64,000 bases of DNA, taken from assembly GCA_017507805.1 (NCBI GenBank), contig JAFWAC010000018.1, positions 1 through 64,000 of the forward strand, written 5' to 3'. Position 1 is the first letter of the stretch; every line of letters starts with the position of its first letter. Positions 34,990-44,253 of the stretch are shown piece by piece. The position numbers and the translations under genes were made by a program. The stretch is from Clostridia bacterium. Its GTDB lineage: Bacteria > Bacillota > Clostridia > Oscillospirales > Acutalibacteraceae. The notes below the pieces were generated by a model. That model was given only the letters and a program-made list of their open reading frames with translations. It ran no database searches and had not been told where the DNA came from.

Positions 34990-35667
34990 TTAAAACTGCC
35001 GTCTTAATTTTTCCAAAGCAGATTTTTCTATTCTCGAAATATAGCTTCGGGAAATACCTAATTTTTTTGCAATTTCCCGTTGCGTAAGCTCTTGACATCC
35101 GTTTATACCGTAACGCATTTCCAAAATTTGCTTTTCCCTTTCGTCAAGACAAACCGAAAGTATTTTTCTGAGCTTCTCAAGCTTCAGCTTTGTATCTATT
35201 TCTTCAACAATATCGCGTTTATCAGCAATGATATCTATCAATGTGAGTGCATTACCGTCTTTATCGGTGTCAATCGGGTCACTTATAAAAACATCCTGTG
35301 CAGTTTTTTTCTGATTTCTGAAAAACATAAGTATTTCGTTTTCTATACACCGTGCGGCATAAGTGGCGAGACGGATACCCTTGTCTGTATTAAATGTGGA
35401 AACCGCTTTTATAAGTCCTATTGTTCCTATGGAAATCAAATCGTCCTGTTCGGCGCCTGTTGCGTAATATTTTTTGACGATATGTGCCACTAATCTGAGG
35501 TTGTGCTCTATAAGCACATTTCTGGCATCAATATCGCCGTTACGGCTTTTTTCAAACAGCTCCGCTTCCCTTGCCGCAGAAAGCGGAGGCGGAAACGAAC
35601 CTGCTCCTTTTACATGAAGTGCGAAATAATAGATTCCGGATATTAACTCTAAAAACAGCTTAAACAA
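34990..35667 (-). CDS. sigK: RNA polymerase sigma-K (late mother-cell sporulation), TTG start
   Basis: This 225-residue sigma-70 family protein fits SigK. A short hydrophobic N-terminus (FKLFLELISGIYYFALHVKG) resembles the pro-sequence. Region 2 reads ARNVLIEHNLRLVAHIVKKY, DLISIGTIGLIKAVSTFNTDKGIRLATYAARCIENEIL. Region 4 has REKQILEMRYGINGCQELTQREIAKKLGISRSYISRIEKSALEKL. The TTG at 35667 is needed to include the pro-sequence. The gene is uninterrupted, unlike sigK genes with a skin element. Sigma-K normally drives coat genes such as those cut by the element at 0.4-13.7 kb. A hairpin lies right before the start. Confidence 0.92.
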   Translation of the reverse strand: MFKLFLELISGIYYFALHVKGAGSFPPPLSAAREAELFEKSRNGDIDARNVLIEHNLRLVAHIVKKYYATGAEQDDLISIGTIGLIKAVSTFNTDKGIRLATYAARCIENEILMFFRNQKKTAQDVFISDPIDTDKDGNALTLIDIIADKRDIVEEIDTKLKLEKLRKILSVCLDEREKQILEMRYGINGCQELTQREIAKKLGISRSYISRIEKSALEKLRRQF

Positions 35668-35724
35668 AAAACCAGCCCCTGACGATACATTTTCATTACA
35701 GAAAAGTATATGTTTTCAGGGGCT
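35666..35724 (-). promoter_or_regulatory. Terminator-like hairpin overlapping the sigK start
   Basis: AGCCCCTGA (35674-35682) pairs with TCAGGGGCT (35716-35724), with an inner stem of ATAC/GTAT and TTTTC/GAAAA. On the minus strand it is followed by GG and TTTTTT, and the last T's belong to the TTG start. The only SD-like sequence, AGGGG, is inside the stem. It may simply terminate the upstream peptidase gene, or attenuate sigK. Confidence 0.65.
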
Positions 35725-35781
35725 TGTTTGTTGTCGATAATTTTTATATCCGTACTATGGTTATTCTGGCTGAATGATTTT

Positions 35782-37344
35782 TTATCCAATTGTCACATTC
35801 TCACCCGCAATATATCGTTTCAGGCGTATTAAATCAAGCAAATCAATTTTACCGTCTGCGGCATAATCGAATAACAGATTATCACTAAGCATTAAGAGTT
35901 CTTTTGAAAGATTTACCAAATCCTCACCATTCGGTATTGTTTTGGGAATAACCATTACATCGGTGATTTCATCGCAATTAATGCAATGTCTCGATTTGCA
36001 GCCCTCCTCAAAATGAGTAGGCTGTTTATCAACAGTATACTCCGTATTATAGTTATGATAGGGCTCAATCGCTTGCGTTTCCGAAAAATCACATTCATTA
36101 CACCTGCGGCTTTTTATTCCTGCTGTAGTGCAAGTGGCACCAATATCAATTACCCAATCATCAAAAGAATGGTTTACTTCGCCTGTAGGAGTGACAACAA
36201 CCGCCTGTGCACCTAATCCATAGTAAGCAATTTCTGCATTATTGCGCAAATAATAGGTGTACTTTTTATTTAGCGGATCATTAAAAATATAGTGATGCTC
36301 TGTATATCCAACGAGTACGAGACAATGTTCCGGAGCAATCCATTGAATAGTTTTTCCGTTATAGGAAAGCTTTTTGCCGTTACGGGGTGTTTCCATTCCG
36401 ACTGTAGCCCACACAATGACGGGAATATCGTTATCGACATATTCCTTACACAAGTCGTTCAGGCTTTTACCGCAAAGTGTTTCGGCTTTAAGCTTCATAC
36501 ATTTATTTATACTGTTTACTGCTCGTTCAATTACAGGTGCATAGCAACCCATTCCTGTCGAGCTTCTTGGATCTCCGCCAAAGCATTCATCGGGGTCAAA
36601 GCTATCAACAGAGCCCTTTTCAAGATAGCTGTCAATAAATTCATCAACTGTGATATCAAGCCCATAATACTGCAAAGTCATAACAGCGCTTACACTTTCA
36701 CAGCCCGTTGGATATGTATTTGCCTGATTAATATAAGGCACATCAAAAAACTTGGTTGTACCGCTTTCACCAAGAGAAGTTATTATTTCGTTTTCTTCAA
36801 AAATACGGATTTCGATGCCTGTAATAAAGCTACCATCATCAAGTCCAGCATAATTATTTGCTACATCAGCTTTGTCAATAACACCTGTAAGACCATATTT
36901 TCGCTGAACAAAGTATCGCCAATCAAGCGCGGCACTGCTTGCCCAAGCAAGCCAACGCCCACCTGTTTTAACACGGTACATCACTACGATTTTTTCTGTG
37001 ATGTTTTTTCCGGTGCTTTTGTCAACAACATTGATTTTAAGCTTTTGTATGCGCCGACCGGCTAATCCGGCATAATCATTTTCAATGCTTGTAACTGCAG
37101 GATAAAAATAGGTCTTGCCTTCGTTATAGGTCTGATAACTTAGATAATAGCTTTTGGAACTGCTTGTCTGAATTTTCAGGCAATCTATATAGCTTTCGTT
37201 TTCAATAAAACCGTCAAACTCCGTCCAATCACTGCCTGAAGGCTGATACAGAAAATCAGCATACACAGAGACTTCAACCGCACTTACTGAAAATGCAGTC
37301 AAAAAAATAATTAAGGCTAATAGGAAGGAAGGTTTTTTAAGCAT
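35782..37344 (-). CDS. Secreted C39-like cysteine peptidase with dockerin-like C-terminus
   Basis: A signal peptide (1-22) is followed by an all-beta region (to about 190) with WTEFDGFIEN. A papain-like peptidase_C39_2 domain comes next: FFDVPYINQANTYPTGCESV (catalytic Cys in GCES near 215) and APEHCLVLVGYTEHHYIFND with the catalytic His. A Cys-pair region (CTTAGIKSRRCNECDF and GCKSRHCINCDE) then matches repeats of the large protein at 56483-59839. The end has a good second dockerin segment, YAADGKIDLLDLIRLKRYIA, while the first loop is degenerate. It is a likely surface or extracellular protease that could dock on cohesins. Confidence 0.82.
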   Translation of the reverse strand: MLKKPSFLLALIIFLTAFSVSAVEVSVYADFLYQPSGSDWTEFDGFIENESYIDCLKIQTSSSKSYYLSYQTYNEGKTYFYPAVTSIENDYAGLAGRRIQKLKINVVDKSTGKNITEKIVVMYRVKTGGRWLAWASSAALDWRYFVQRKYGLTGVIDKADVANNYAGLDDGSFITGIEIRIFEENEIITSLGESGTTKFFDVPYINQANTYPTGCESVSAVMTLQYYGLDITVDEFIDSYLEKGSVDSFDPDECFGGDPRSSTGMGCYAPVIERAVNSINKCMKLKAETLCGKSLNDLCKEYVDNDIPVIVWATVGMETPRNGKKLSYNGKTIQWIAPEHCLVLVGYTEHHYIFNDPLNKKYTYYLRNNAEIAYYGLGAQAVVVTPTGEVNHSFDDWVIDIGATCTTAGIKSRRCNECDFSETQAIEPYHNYNTEYTVDKQPTHFEEGCKSRHCINCDEITDVMVIPKTIPNGEDLVNLSKELLMLSDNLLFDYAADGKIDLLDLIRLKRYIAGENVTIG

Positions 37345-37367
37345 TGTTTTGTCACCGTTTTTTCTGA

Positions 37368-38591
37368 TTATTTAATTACAAACTTGTTATATACCTTTTT
37401 ACCCTTTTTAAGAATTACGCCATCGGCGAATTTTTCAGCCTCAATAGCAAATGTGGGATCGGTAATTTTAACATCATCAATGCTGACACCGCCCTGCTGA
37501 ACAAGGCGTCTGCCCTCACCCTTGGAGGGTATAAGACCTGCAACGAGCATCATATCGAGAACTCCGATTTTACCGTCAGTAAAATTCTCAGCGGTAAGCT
37601 CTGTTGTGGGCATATTTTCATCGGAGCCAATTCCGCCAAATACGGCGCGCGCAGTGCTTTGCGCTTTCTCGGCTTCCTCCTCGCCGTGAACAAGCTTGGT
37701 AAGCTCATAAGCCAAAATCTCTTTAGCAGTATTAAGCTGACTGCCCTCCCATGAGTCCATCTTATCGATTTCCTCAAGTGGCAGGAAGGTAAGCATACGG
37801 ATACATTTTAAAACATCCTTATCCCCTACATTGCGCCAATACTGATAAAACTCATAGGGCGAGGTCTTTTCGGGGTCGAGCCATACTGCACCCGAAGCGG
37901 TTTTGCCCATTTTCTTACCCTCAGAATTAAGCAAAAGAGTAATGGTCATGGCAAAGGCATCTTTTCCGAGCTTCTTTCTTATAAGCTCAGAGCCAAAGAG
38001 CATATTTGACCATTGGTCATCGCCGCCAAACTGCATATTACAGCCATACTCTTTATAAAGGTGATAGAAGTCATAGCTTTGCATTATCATATAGTTGAAC
38101 TCAAGGAAAGAAAGTCCCTTTTCCATTCTTTGCTTGTAGCATTCAGCTCTCAGCATATTATTAACCGAGAAGCAGGCACCCACATCACGCAAAAGCTCTA
38201 TATAATTAAGATTTAAAAGCCAATCAGAGTTATTTACCATTTGGGCTTTACCCTCACCAAACTCAATGAAACGGCTCATCTGCTTTTTAAAGCATTCGCA
38301 GTTGTGCTGAATTTGCTCAGGTGTCATCATAGAGCGCATATCACTTCTGCCGGAAGGGTCACCGATATAACCTGTACCGCCGCCGATAAGAGCAATGGGC
38401 TTATTTCCAGCCATTTGCAAACGCTTCATAAGACAAAGCGCCATAAAGTGTCCTACATGCAAACTATCTGCTGTGGGGTCAAATCCAATGTAAAAGGTAG
38501 CCTTGCCGTTATTAACAAGCTCACGAATTTCATCCTCATCGGTTACCTGAGCGATAAGTCCGCGTGCCACAAGTTCGTCATAAATTTTCAT
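37368..38591 (-). CDS. tyrS: Tyrosyl-tRNA synthetase
   Basis: MKIYDELVARGLIAQVTDED at 38591 is placed 8 bases after AGGAG; longer starts are within the recN overlap and lack family similarity. The 407-residue class I synthetase shows YIGFDPTADSLHVGHF (HIGH-type motif), FGGDDQWSNML and KMGKTASGAVW (KMSKS-type). A C-terminal S4-like RNA-binding domain follows (LVQQGGVSIDDVKI). It charges tRNA-Tyr. It is last in the nusB operon, overlapping the recN stop by 14 bases; no T-box is visible before it. Confidence 0.97.
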   Translation of the reverse strand: MKIYDELVARGLIAQVTDEDEIRELVNNGKATFYIGFDPTADSLHVGHFMALCLMKRLQMAGNKPIALIGGGTGYIGDPSGRSDMRSMMTPEQIQHNCECFKKQMSRFIEFGEGKAQMVNNSDWLLNLNYIELLRDVGACFSVNNMLRAECYKQRMEKGLSFLEFNYMIMQSYDFYHLYKEYGCNMQFGGDDQWSNMLFGSELIRKKLGKDAFAMTITLLLNSEGKKMGKTASGAVWLDPEKTSPYEFYQYWRNVGDKDVLKCIRMLTFLPLEEIDKMDSWEGSQLNTAKEILAYELTKLVHGEEEAEKAQSTARAVFGGIGSDENMPTTELTAENFTDGKIGVLDMMLVAGLIPSKGEGRRLVQQGGVSIDDVKITDPTFAIEAEKFADGVILKKGKKVYNKFVIK

Positions 38592-40254
38592 AATCATTAC
38601 TCCTGTCCAATAATTCCTTAGCTGAATTGTAAAAATTCTCCGTAAGCTCTGTTCCGGACATAATTCTTGCAATTTCGCTTATTCTTCCGTTATATTCAAG
38701 GGGCAACACCCTTGTGTAGGTTCTGCCGCCATCAATATTTTTTTCAATCAGCAGATGATTGCTTGCCATTGCCGCAATCTGTGCTAAATGTGTTACGCAG
38801 ATAACCTGACGGTTTTCAGATACACGCCGTAGCTGAATTCCCACCTTATCTGCGGCAAATCCGCTGATGCCGGCATCAATTTCGTCAAAAATCATCGTTT
38901 CGGTATTATCCTTATCAAGCAATGAGCTTTTAATTGCAAGCATTGTCCTCGAAAGCTCACCGCCGGAAGCAATTTTTGCCAATGGTTTTAAATTTTCGCC
39001 CTTGTTTGCAGAAATTAAAAACTCAACAACATCGCAACCGATTTTTGTGTATCTCCCCTGTACTATCTGTACCTTAAAAACAACATCGGGCATATTGAGA
39101 TATTTTAAAACCTCGCACACCTTTTGTTCAAAGCTGCAAGCCGCAGATTTTCGGTTTTCTGTGAGTTTTTGCGCCAATGCAACAAGCCGTTCCTTTGAAA
39201 GGTCTAATTCCTCGGATAATTCCTGTGCTCTCTGCTCTGAAAGATTAATATCATTCAGTTGAATTTTTGCTTTTTCTAAAAAGCTGAGCATTTCTGCCTC
39301 GCTATTGCCGTATTTTAACATAAGCTTATGCAAACAGTCAAGTCTAATATTAATTTCATCTGAATTAATTTCCAAAAGCTCATCATCATTCAGAAAACCC
39401 GAAAGCTCAAGATTAACATCCTTGACGAGTGATACCGACTCGGCAAGCTTTTGAAGCACAGCATCAAAGGTATCATTTTTTAAAGATAAAAGCTGTTTCT
39501 CAGCCGTTTCCAAAAGTGATATTGCGCCGTCAGCATCATCTCCGCCGGATATTACATTTAAGGCAATATTCAGGGCTTTAAGTGTCGCTTCATAATCCTC
39601 AGCAATTTTAAGCTTCTTTTTAAGGCTTTCAAGCTCACCGATTTTTATATCTGCCGCTTCAAGCTCCTCAATCTGATATTTAAGCAGATCAATTTGCTGT
39701 GCCTTTTCCTGCTCTTGCGTTTCAATTTCTTTAAGCTCACGCCGAATTTGATTTAACCTTTTAAATTCAGCATAATATTTGGAAAGCAGCTCCTGATTTT
39801 CTGCAACAGCATCTATAAAATCAATATGTCTGTCAGGATTAAGCAAAGCCTGATTATCGTGCTGACCGTGTATATTAATAAGCTTATCGGCAGCATCGCG
39901 CAAAATCGAAGCTGTGAACGGTTTTCCGTTTATTTTGATTATTCCCTTACCGGACAGGCTTAATTTTCTGGTTATCAGAATATTTCCTTCCTCGTCCGGG
40001 AAAACATCATACTCCTTTAAGGCTTCAATGCACGAAGGAGAAAGTTCACCGAAAAGCGCAGAAACCTCTGCAGTATCGCATCCTGCTCTTATTAAATCCT
40101 TAGAGGTGCGTTCTCCCAAAACAGCATTAATCGAATCAATTATTATAGATTTACCTGCACCTGTTTCGCCGGTAAGAACATTAAAGCCTTTATCAAATTC
40201 AATATCGGTTTTTTCGATAACTGCAATATTCTCAATATGTAAAAACTTAAGCAT
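38578..40254 (-). CDS. recN: DNA repair protein RecN
   Basis: The 558-residue SMC-like ATPase has Walker A GETGAGKSIIIDSINAVLG near residue 30, INIHGQHDNQALL, and long central coiled coils. The C-terminal signature ASGGELSRTMLAIKS, the Walker B region TMIFDEIDAGISG and QVICVTHLAQIAAMA complete it. RecN acts early in double-strand break repair. Its place after argR is conserved in Firmicutes. Confidence 0.97.
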   Translation of the reverse strand: MLKFLHIENIAVIEKTDIEFDKGFNVLTGETGAGKSIIIDSINAVLGERTSKDLIRAGCDTAEVSALFGELSPSCIEALKEYDVFPDEEGNILITRKLSLSGKGIIKINGKPFTASILRDAADKLINIHGQHDNQALLNPDRHIDFIDAVAENQELLSKYYAEFKRLNQIRRELKEIETQEQEKAQQIDLLKYQIEELEAADIKIGELESLKKKLKIAEDYEATLKALNIALNVISGGDDADGAISLLETAEKQLLSLKNDTFDAVLQKLAESVSLVKDVNLELSGFLNDDELLEINSDEINIRLDCLHKLMLKYGNSEAEMLSFLEKAKIQLNDINLSEQRAQELSEELDLSKERLVALAQKLTENRKSAACSFEQKVCEVLKYLNMPDVVFKVQIVQGRYTKIGCDVVEFLISANKGENLKPLAKIASGGELSRTMLAIKSSLLDKDNTETMIFDEIDAGISGFAADKVGIQLRRVSENRQVICVTHLAQIAAMASNHLLIEKNIDGGRTYTRVLPLEYNGRISEIARIMSGTELTENFYNSAKELLDRSNDYENL

Positions 40255-40270
40255 ATATTTATCGCCGCCG

Positions 40271-40723
40271 TTAAATAAGTTTATTTAATTGCTCGCATAA
40301 AAGCTTTGATTGTTCTTCGCTAACGGTAACAATTATTATGGTGTCATCACCTGCCAATGAGCCGAGCATCATATCACCAAATAGCTCATCAATTGCAACA
40401 CAGGCACTTGATGCCATACCGTTACCGCATTTAACCACCACATTGTTAATCGAATAATCAACCCGTTGAACAGCGCCGGAAATCAAGCTTTTATATTGCG
40501 GATAGTTTGAGCCCGATTGATTTGCCGAATGATTTGACAAATAGCGGTAATTACCCTTTTCGTCACGCCCCTTAACAAGCTTTAATTCTCTTATATCTCT
40601 CGAAACGGTGGACTGTGTCACATCAAAGCCTGCCGCCAATAATCCGTTTTGCAAATCCTCCTGTGTTACGCAGATTTGTTCGGATATAAGCTCAAGTATT
40701 TTTTGCTGCCTTTTTCTTTTCAT
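40271..40723 (-). CDS. argR: Arginine repressor
   Basis: The 150-residue ArgR has an N-terminal winged HTH (VTQSTVSRDIRELKLVKGRD) and a C-terminal arginine-binding hexamerisation domain with IDELFGDMMLGSLAGDDTII. It represses arginine synthesis and activates catabolism; regulated genes are not in the window. It begins 2 bases before the nadK stop in operon order, typical of the nadK-argR-recN block. Confidence 0.95.
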   Translation of the reverse strand: MKRKRQQKILELISEQICVTQEDLQNGLLAAGFDVTQSTVSRDIRELKLVKGRDEKGNYRYLSNHSANQSGSNYPQYKSLISGAVQRVDYSINNVVVKCGNGMASSACVAIDELFGDMMLGSLAGDDTIIIVTVSEEQSKLLCEQLNKLI

Positions 40724-40724
40724 A

Positions 40725-41579
40725 TCAAATACTCCTGCCGTCTTTAAATTTATAGGAAAGGGTTTTATAAAATGAACGGTCGTTTAGTCGGACTAATTGT
40801 ACGGTTCTTTCCGAACGGGTTATTCTTACCTCAGTAAACGGTCGCATCGCCGCTACCTTCCGTCCGTCAACCGTCAAGAAAATATCGGTGCGTTTCTTGG
40901 AAAAAGCCTTTAATTTAATTGTATTATCAGCTCCGAGAAGTATCGGCTTGGCAGAAAGCGAATGTGAGCATATAGGCGTTATGCAGAAGCTTTCTGTAAG
41001 CGGGTCAATAATCGGTCCTCCGGCAGACATAGAATATGCCGTGGAGCCGGTAGGGGTTGAGACAATTAAGCCGTCTGCCCGATAGCTTATCGAATCCCCG
41101 TCCACAGTGGCGGAAATATCAATTATGCGGGAAATAAAACCGCTTGTTATGACTGCATCGTTAAGTGCAGTATATTCATTAATAAGTCTGCCGTTTTCCA
41201 AAAGTGAAACCGAAAGCATCATTCGCTTTTCAATAACATATTCGCCCCTGTTAAGCTTTGAAAGCAATGGAAGCTCATTCTGTTCAATATTCGCAAGGTA
41301 ACCCATTCTGCCGGCGTTAATTCCCAAAACAGGCTTATTATCAAGTGCCGCGCGCTTGGCATAGCGGATTATTGTACCGTCTCCGCCGATTGTGATTATA
41401 ATATCTGCAAGCTTGTAAAGCTGTTCCTCGGGAGCATGCTTAAAATCGGTGCCGCAGATACTGTCGGGCAGGTAGGCTTCTATATTTTCAGCTTTTAATA
41501 TTCTCCCAAGCTTAGCTACAACCTCGGCAGAGCCGCGTTTATCAAGGTTAGGAATTACTGCAATAACCAAAATATTCAC
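40725..41579 (-). CDS. nadK: NAD kinase
   Basis: NadK phosphorylates NAD to NADP. The GGDGT motif (IIITIGGDGTIIRYAKRA near 60) is present, along with LGINAGRMGYLANIEQNELP and DGLIVSTPTGSTAYSMSAGG with NE/D pairs. The 284-residue length is normal. It follows tlyA by 14 bases. Confidence 0.96.
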   Translation of the reverse strand: MNILVIAVIPNLDKRGSAEVVAKLGRILKAENIEAYLPDSICGTDFKHAPEEQLYKLADIIITIGGDGTIIRYAKRAALDNKPVLGINAGRMGYLANIEQNELPLLSKLNRGEYVIEKRMMLSVSLLENGRLINEYTALNDAVITSGFISRIIDISATVDGDSISYRADGLIVSTPTGSTAYSMSAGGPIIDPLTESFCITPICSHSLSAKPILLGADNTIKLKAFSKKRTDIFLTVDGRKVAAMRPFTEVRITRSERTVQLVRLNDRSFYKTLSYKFKDGRSI

Positions 41580-41593
41580 CCTTTACTTAAAGT

Positions 41594-42415
41594 TTATTTA
41601 TCAAGCGCCCCATGTGAGCGTTCAACCACATCCTGAGCAGTGGTTTCGGTTGCAATTACGGGCTCTGAGCTTTTTTGTATGTAACACAAATATTCAATAT
41701 TACCCTCAGGACCTTTAACAGGAGAATAATCAATTCCCAAAACTGAAAATCCCTCAGAAACAGCGAGGCAGATTATTTTTTCAACCACATCAGCATGTAC
41801 GGATTTTTCCCTTACAACACCCTTTTTCCCCACCTTTTCCTTACCTGCCTCAAACTGCGGCTTGATAAGACAAACGGCTGTGGCATTATCGTTCAAAAGC
41901 TTGTGCATAACAGGCAAAATATGAGACAGAGATATAAAAGAAACATCCACCGAAGCAAAATCAAGCTTATCAGGAATTTGTTCTTCGGTAACATATCTGA
42001 AATTTGTGCGTTCTAAGTTAATAACACGCTCGTCTGTTCTGAGCTTCCATGCAAGCTGACCGTAACCGACATCTATGGCATAAACCTTTTTTGCTCCGTT
42101 TTGAAGCATACAGTCGGTAAAGCCGCCGGTTGAGGCACCAATATCGGCACAAACAAAACCATTCAATGCAAGCTCAAAGGAGCTAACTGCCTTTTCAAGC
42201 TTTAAGCCACCTCTGCTTACATATTTTAAGGTCTCTCCCCTAACCTCAACAACATCATCAGGGCGAATTATATTACCGGCTTTATCTGATTTTTGATTAT
42301 TAACAAAAACTATTCCCGACATAATATATGCCTTGGCTTTTTCACGGCTTTCACAAAAGCCGTTTTCCACGAGGTATACATCCAATCTGCATTTTTCTGC
42401 CATAGTATTCTCCAA
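41594..42415 (-). CDS. tlyA: TlyA-family rRNA 2'-O-methyltransferase
   Basis: An N-terminal S4 RNA-binding domain (RLDVYLVENGFCESREKAKAYIMSG) precedes an FtsJ-type Rossmann fold with ADIGASTGGFTDCMLQNGA and VYAIDVGYGQLAWKLR. The KPQFEAG motif is present. Members methylate ribose in 16S and 23S rRNA; the old hemolysin name is historical. It lies 2 bases after dxs in the operon. Confidence 0.94.
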   Translation of the reverse strand: MENTMAEKCRLDVYLVENGFCESREKAKAYIMSGIVFVNNQKSDKAGNIIRPDDVVEVRGETLKYVSRGGLKLEKAVSSFELALNGFVCADIGASTGGFTDCMLQNGAKKVYAIDVGYGQLAWKLRTDERVINLERTNFRYVTEEQIPDKLDFASVDVSFISLSHILPVMHKLLNDNATAVCLIKPQFEAGKEKVGKKGVVREKSVHADVVEKIICLAVSEGFSVLGIDYSPVKGPEGNIEYLCYIQKSSEPVIATETTAQDVVERSHGALDK

Positions 42416-42417
42416 AA

Positions 42418-44241
42418 TTATGAAAGTGATTTTACAATTAAATCGGCGTCAAGCATATTGTCCTTTAATATCTCTGCAATACTTGCACCTGAAACAAACT
42501 TGTTTTCTACAGTATGAGTACAAACGGTACCCTTATATCCTTTTTCTGCAAGCAGGGTGACAAAATGCTCGGAAACACCGCCGTTTCGTACCGATTCCTC
42601 ATAGAAGTGAAGCTCACTATATTTCAAAGCCTCGTTTACAAGAGCTTCCGAAAACGGGTAAACCTGATTAAGCTTTATTATGCTTATGTCGGGAAGGATT
42701 GATTTGGCGGCGCAAGCCTCCGAAAAAAGCCGTCCGTAGGTGATAACCGCTTTTTCTCCGTTTCCTTCGATAACCGAATATTCGGATTTGTAATCAAAAT
42801 CAATTGTTTCTTTTTCTCCGCCGCGCGGATACCTGACAGCAATCGGCGCATCGTAGTCTGCTGCAAATTCTATTCTGTATTCAAGCTCTTTATAGGTTGC
42901 AGGAGAATAAACACAAATGCCGGGTATGGCGGTGAGAAAAGACATATCAAACAAGCCCTGATGGGTTTCGCCGTCCTCGCCGACAATTCCGGCGCGGTCA
43001 ACAAGCAGCCTTACGGGCAGTCTGCCAATCGCCACATCGTGCACAAGCTGGTCAAAGCCTCTTTGCAGAAACGAGGAATAAACCACAAAAAAGGGTTTTA
43101 AGCCTGCTTTTGCCATACCGGCCGCAAATGTAACTGCGTGTTGTTCCGCAATACCGACATCGAAAAAACGCGAACGGTATTTTTGAGAAAAATTGCTCAA
43201 GCCTGTACCCTCTGTCATGGCGGCAGTTATGGCACAAATCTTATCATCCTTTTCAGCAAGCCTGCAAAGCGTGTCTCCTGCCGTCTTGGAAAAATTAACC
43301 TTTTCCGCGGAATCTGCACCCTCGTAAACATCAAAGGGCGACACTCCGTGATAGTTTTTAGGGCTTGTTTCTGCAAATGAATAGCCCTTACCCTTTATGG
43401 TTATAACATGAATTAACGATGGGCGGTTATAGGTCTGGGCGATTTTAAAGAGTGATTCCATCGCTGATATATTATGCCCATCCACAGGCCCTAAATAATT
43501 GAAGCCCAAAGCGCTGAAAACATTGTTCCTGTAAACCAAGCCTTTCACAGCTTCCTTACAAACGAAAACTGCGCGGTTGATATATTTTCCAACAAACGGA
43601 ATTTTGAGCAAAAAATTGCTCAAGGCGAATTTAAAACGGTGGTAACGCGGTTTGTTGCGCATTTTTGAAAGACTTCTTGCCAAAGCGCCGACATTGCGGG
43701 AAATGGACATTTTATTATCATTTAACACAACAATAAAATTACTTCTGCCGCTGCCTGCATTATTTAATGCTTCGTATGCCATACCGCCGGTCATAGCACC
43801 GTCACCTATAACAGCAACTGCAGTTCCGTCCTCACCGCTTATGCGTTTAGCTTTATAAATACCGTATGCCGCGGAAATTGAATTACTGCTGTGTCCTGTA
43901 ATAAACGGGTCATGCTCGCTTTCGTCCGGACGCATAAAGCCTGATATGCCGTTTTTGGTTCTCAGTGTATCAAAACGGTCAAACCGACCGGTAATCAGCT
44001 TATGTGCATAACACTGATGACCGACATCGAAAATTATGCTGTCATCAGGTGATGAAAAGGCACGGTGCAAGGCTACCGTAAGCTCTATCGCACCAAGATT
44101 AGATGCCAAATGACCGCCGTTTTTGGAAACGGTTGATATAATGCAATCTCTTAGTTCATCACACAAAATATGAAGCTCTGAGTCGTTTAATTTTTTTACA
44201 TCATCAGGAGAATTAACCTTCCCCAAAATCTTATATTCCAA
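42418..44241 (-). CDS. dxs: 1-deoxy-D-xylulose-5-phosphate synthase
   Basis: Dxs condenses pyruvate and glyceraldehyde-3-phosphate with thiamine diphosphate, opening the MEP isoprenoid pathway. The 607-residue protein has DVGHQCYAHKLITGR, the TPP motif GDGAMTGGMAYEALNNAG, GPVDGHNI, VVYSSFLQRGFDQLVHDV and DRAGIVGEDGETHQGLFD. It is coupled with the prenyl synthase ispA upstream, a usual pairing. Confidence 0.97.
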   Translation of the reverse strand: MEYKILGKVNSPDDVKKLNDSELHILCDELRDCIISTVSKNGGHLASNLGAIELTVALHRAFSSPDDSIIFDVGHQCYAHKLITGRFDRFDTLRTKNGISGFMRPDESEHDPFITGHSSNSISAAYGIYKAKRISGEDGTAVAVIGDGAMTGGMAYEALNNAGSGRSNFIVVLNDNKMSISRNVGALARSLSKMRNKPRYHRFKFALSNFLLKIPFVGKYINRAVFVCKEAVKGLVYRNNVFSALGFNYLGPVDGHNISAMESLFKIAQTYNRPSLIHVITIKGKGYSFAETSPKNYHGVSPFDVYEGADSAEKVNFSKTAGDTLCRLAEKDDKICAITAAMTEGTGLSNFSQKYRSRFFDVGIAEQHAVTFAAGMAKAGLKPFFVVYSSFLQRGFDQLVHDVAIGRLPVRLLVDRAGIVGEDGETHQGLFDMSFLTAIPGICVYSPATYKELEYRIEFAADYDAPIAVRYPRGGEKETIDFDYKSEYSVIEGNGEKAVITYGRLFSEACAAKSILPDISIIKLNQVYPFSEALVNEALKYSELHFYEESVRNGGVSEHFVTLLAEKGYKGTVCTHTVENKFVSGASIAEILKDNMLDADLIVKSLS

Positions 44242-44253
44242 ATTATCAATCCT

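Noticed and set aside
36292-37065. Plus-strand frame of 257 codons opposite the C39-like peptidase
   Set aside because: It lies wholly antisense to a gene with signal peptide and catalytic motifs and has no ribosome site or recognisable domain.
37345-37367. T-box leader for tyrS
   Set aside because: tyrS is the last gene of a long operon, entered from recN; no leader with specifier and T-box sequence precedes it.
38592-38672. N-terminal extension of tyrS
   Set aside because: The extra codons overlap recN, have no ribosome site, and do not resemble tyrosyl-tRNA synthetases.
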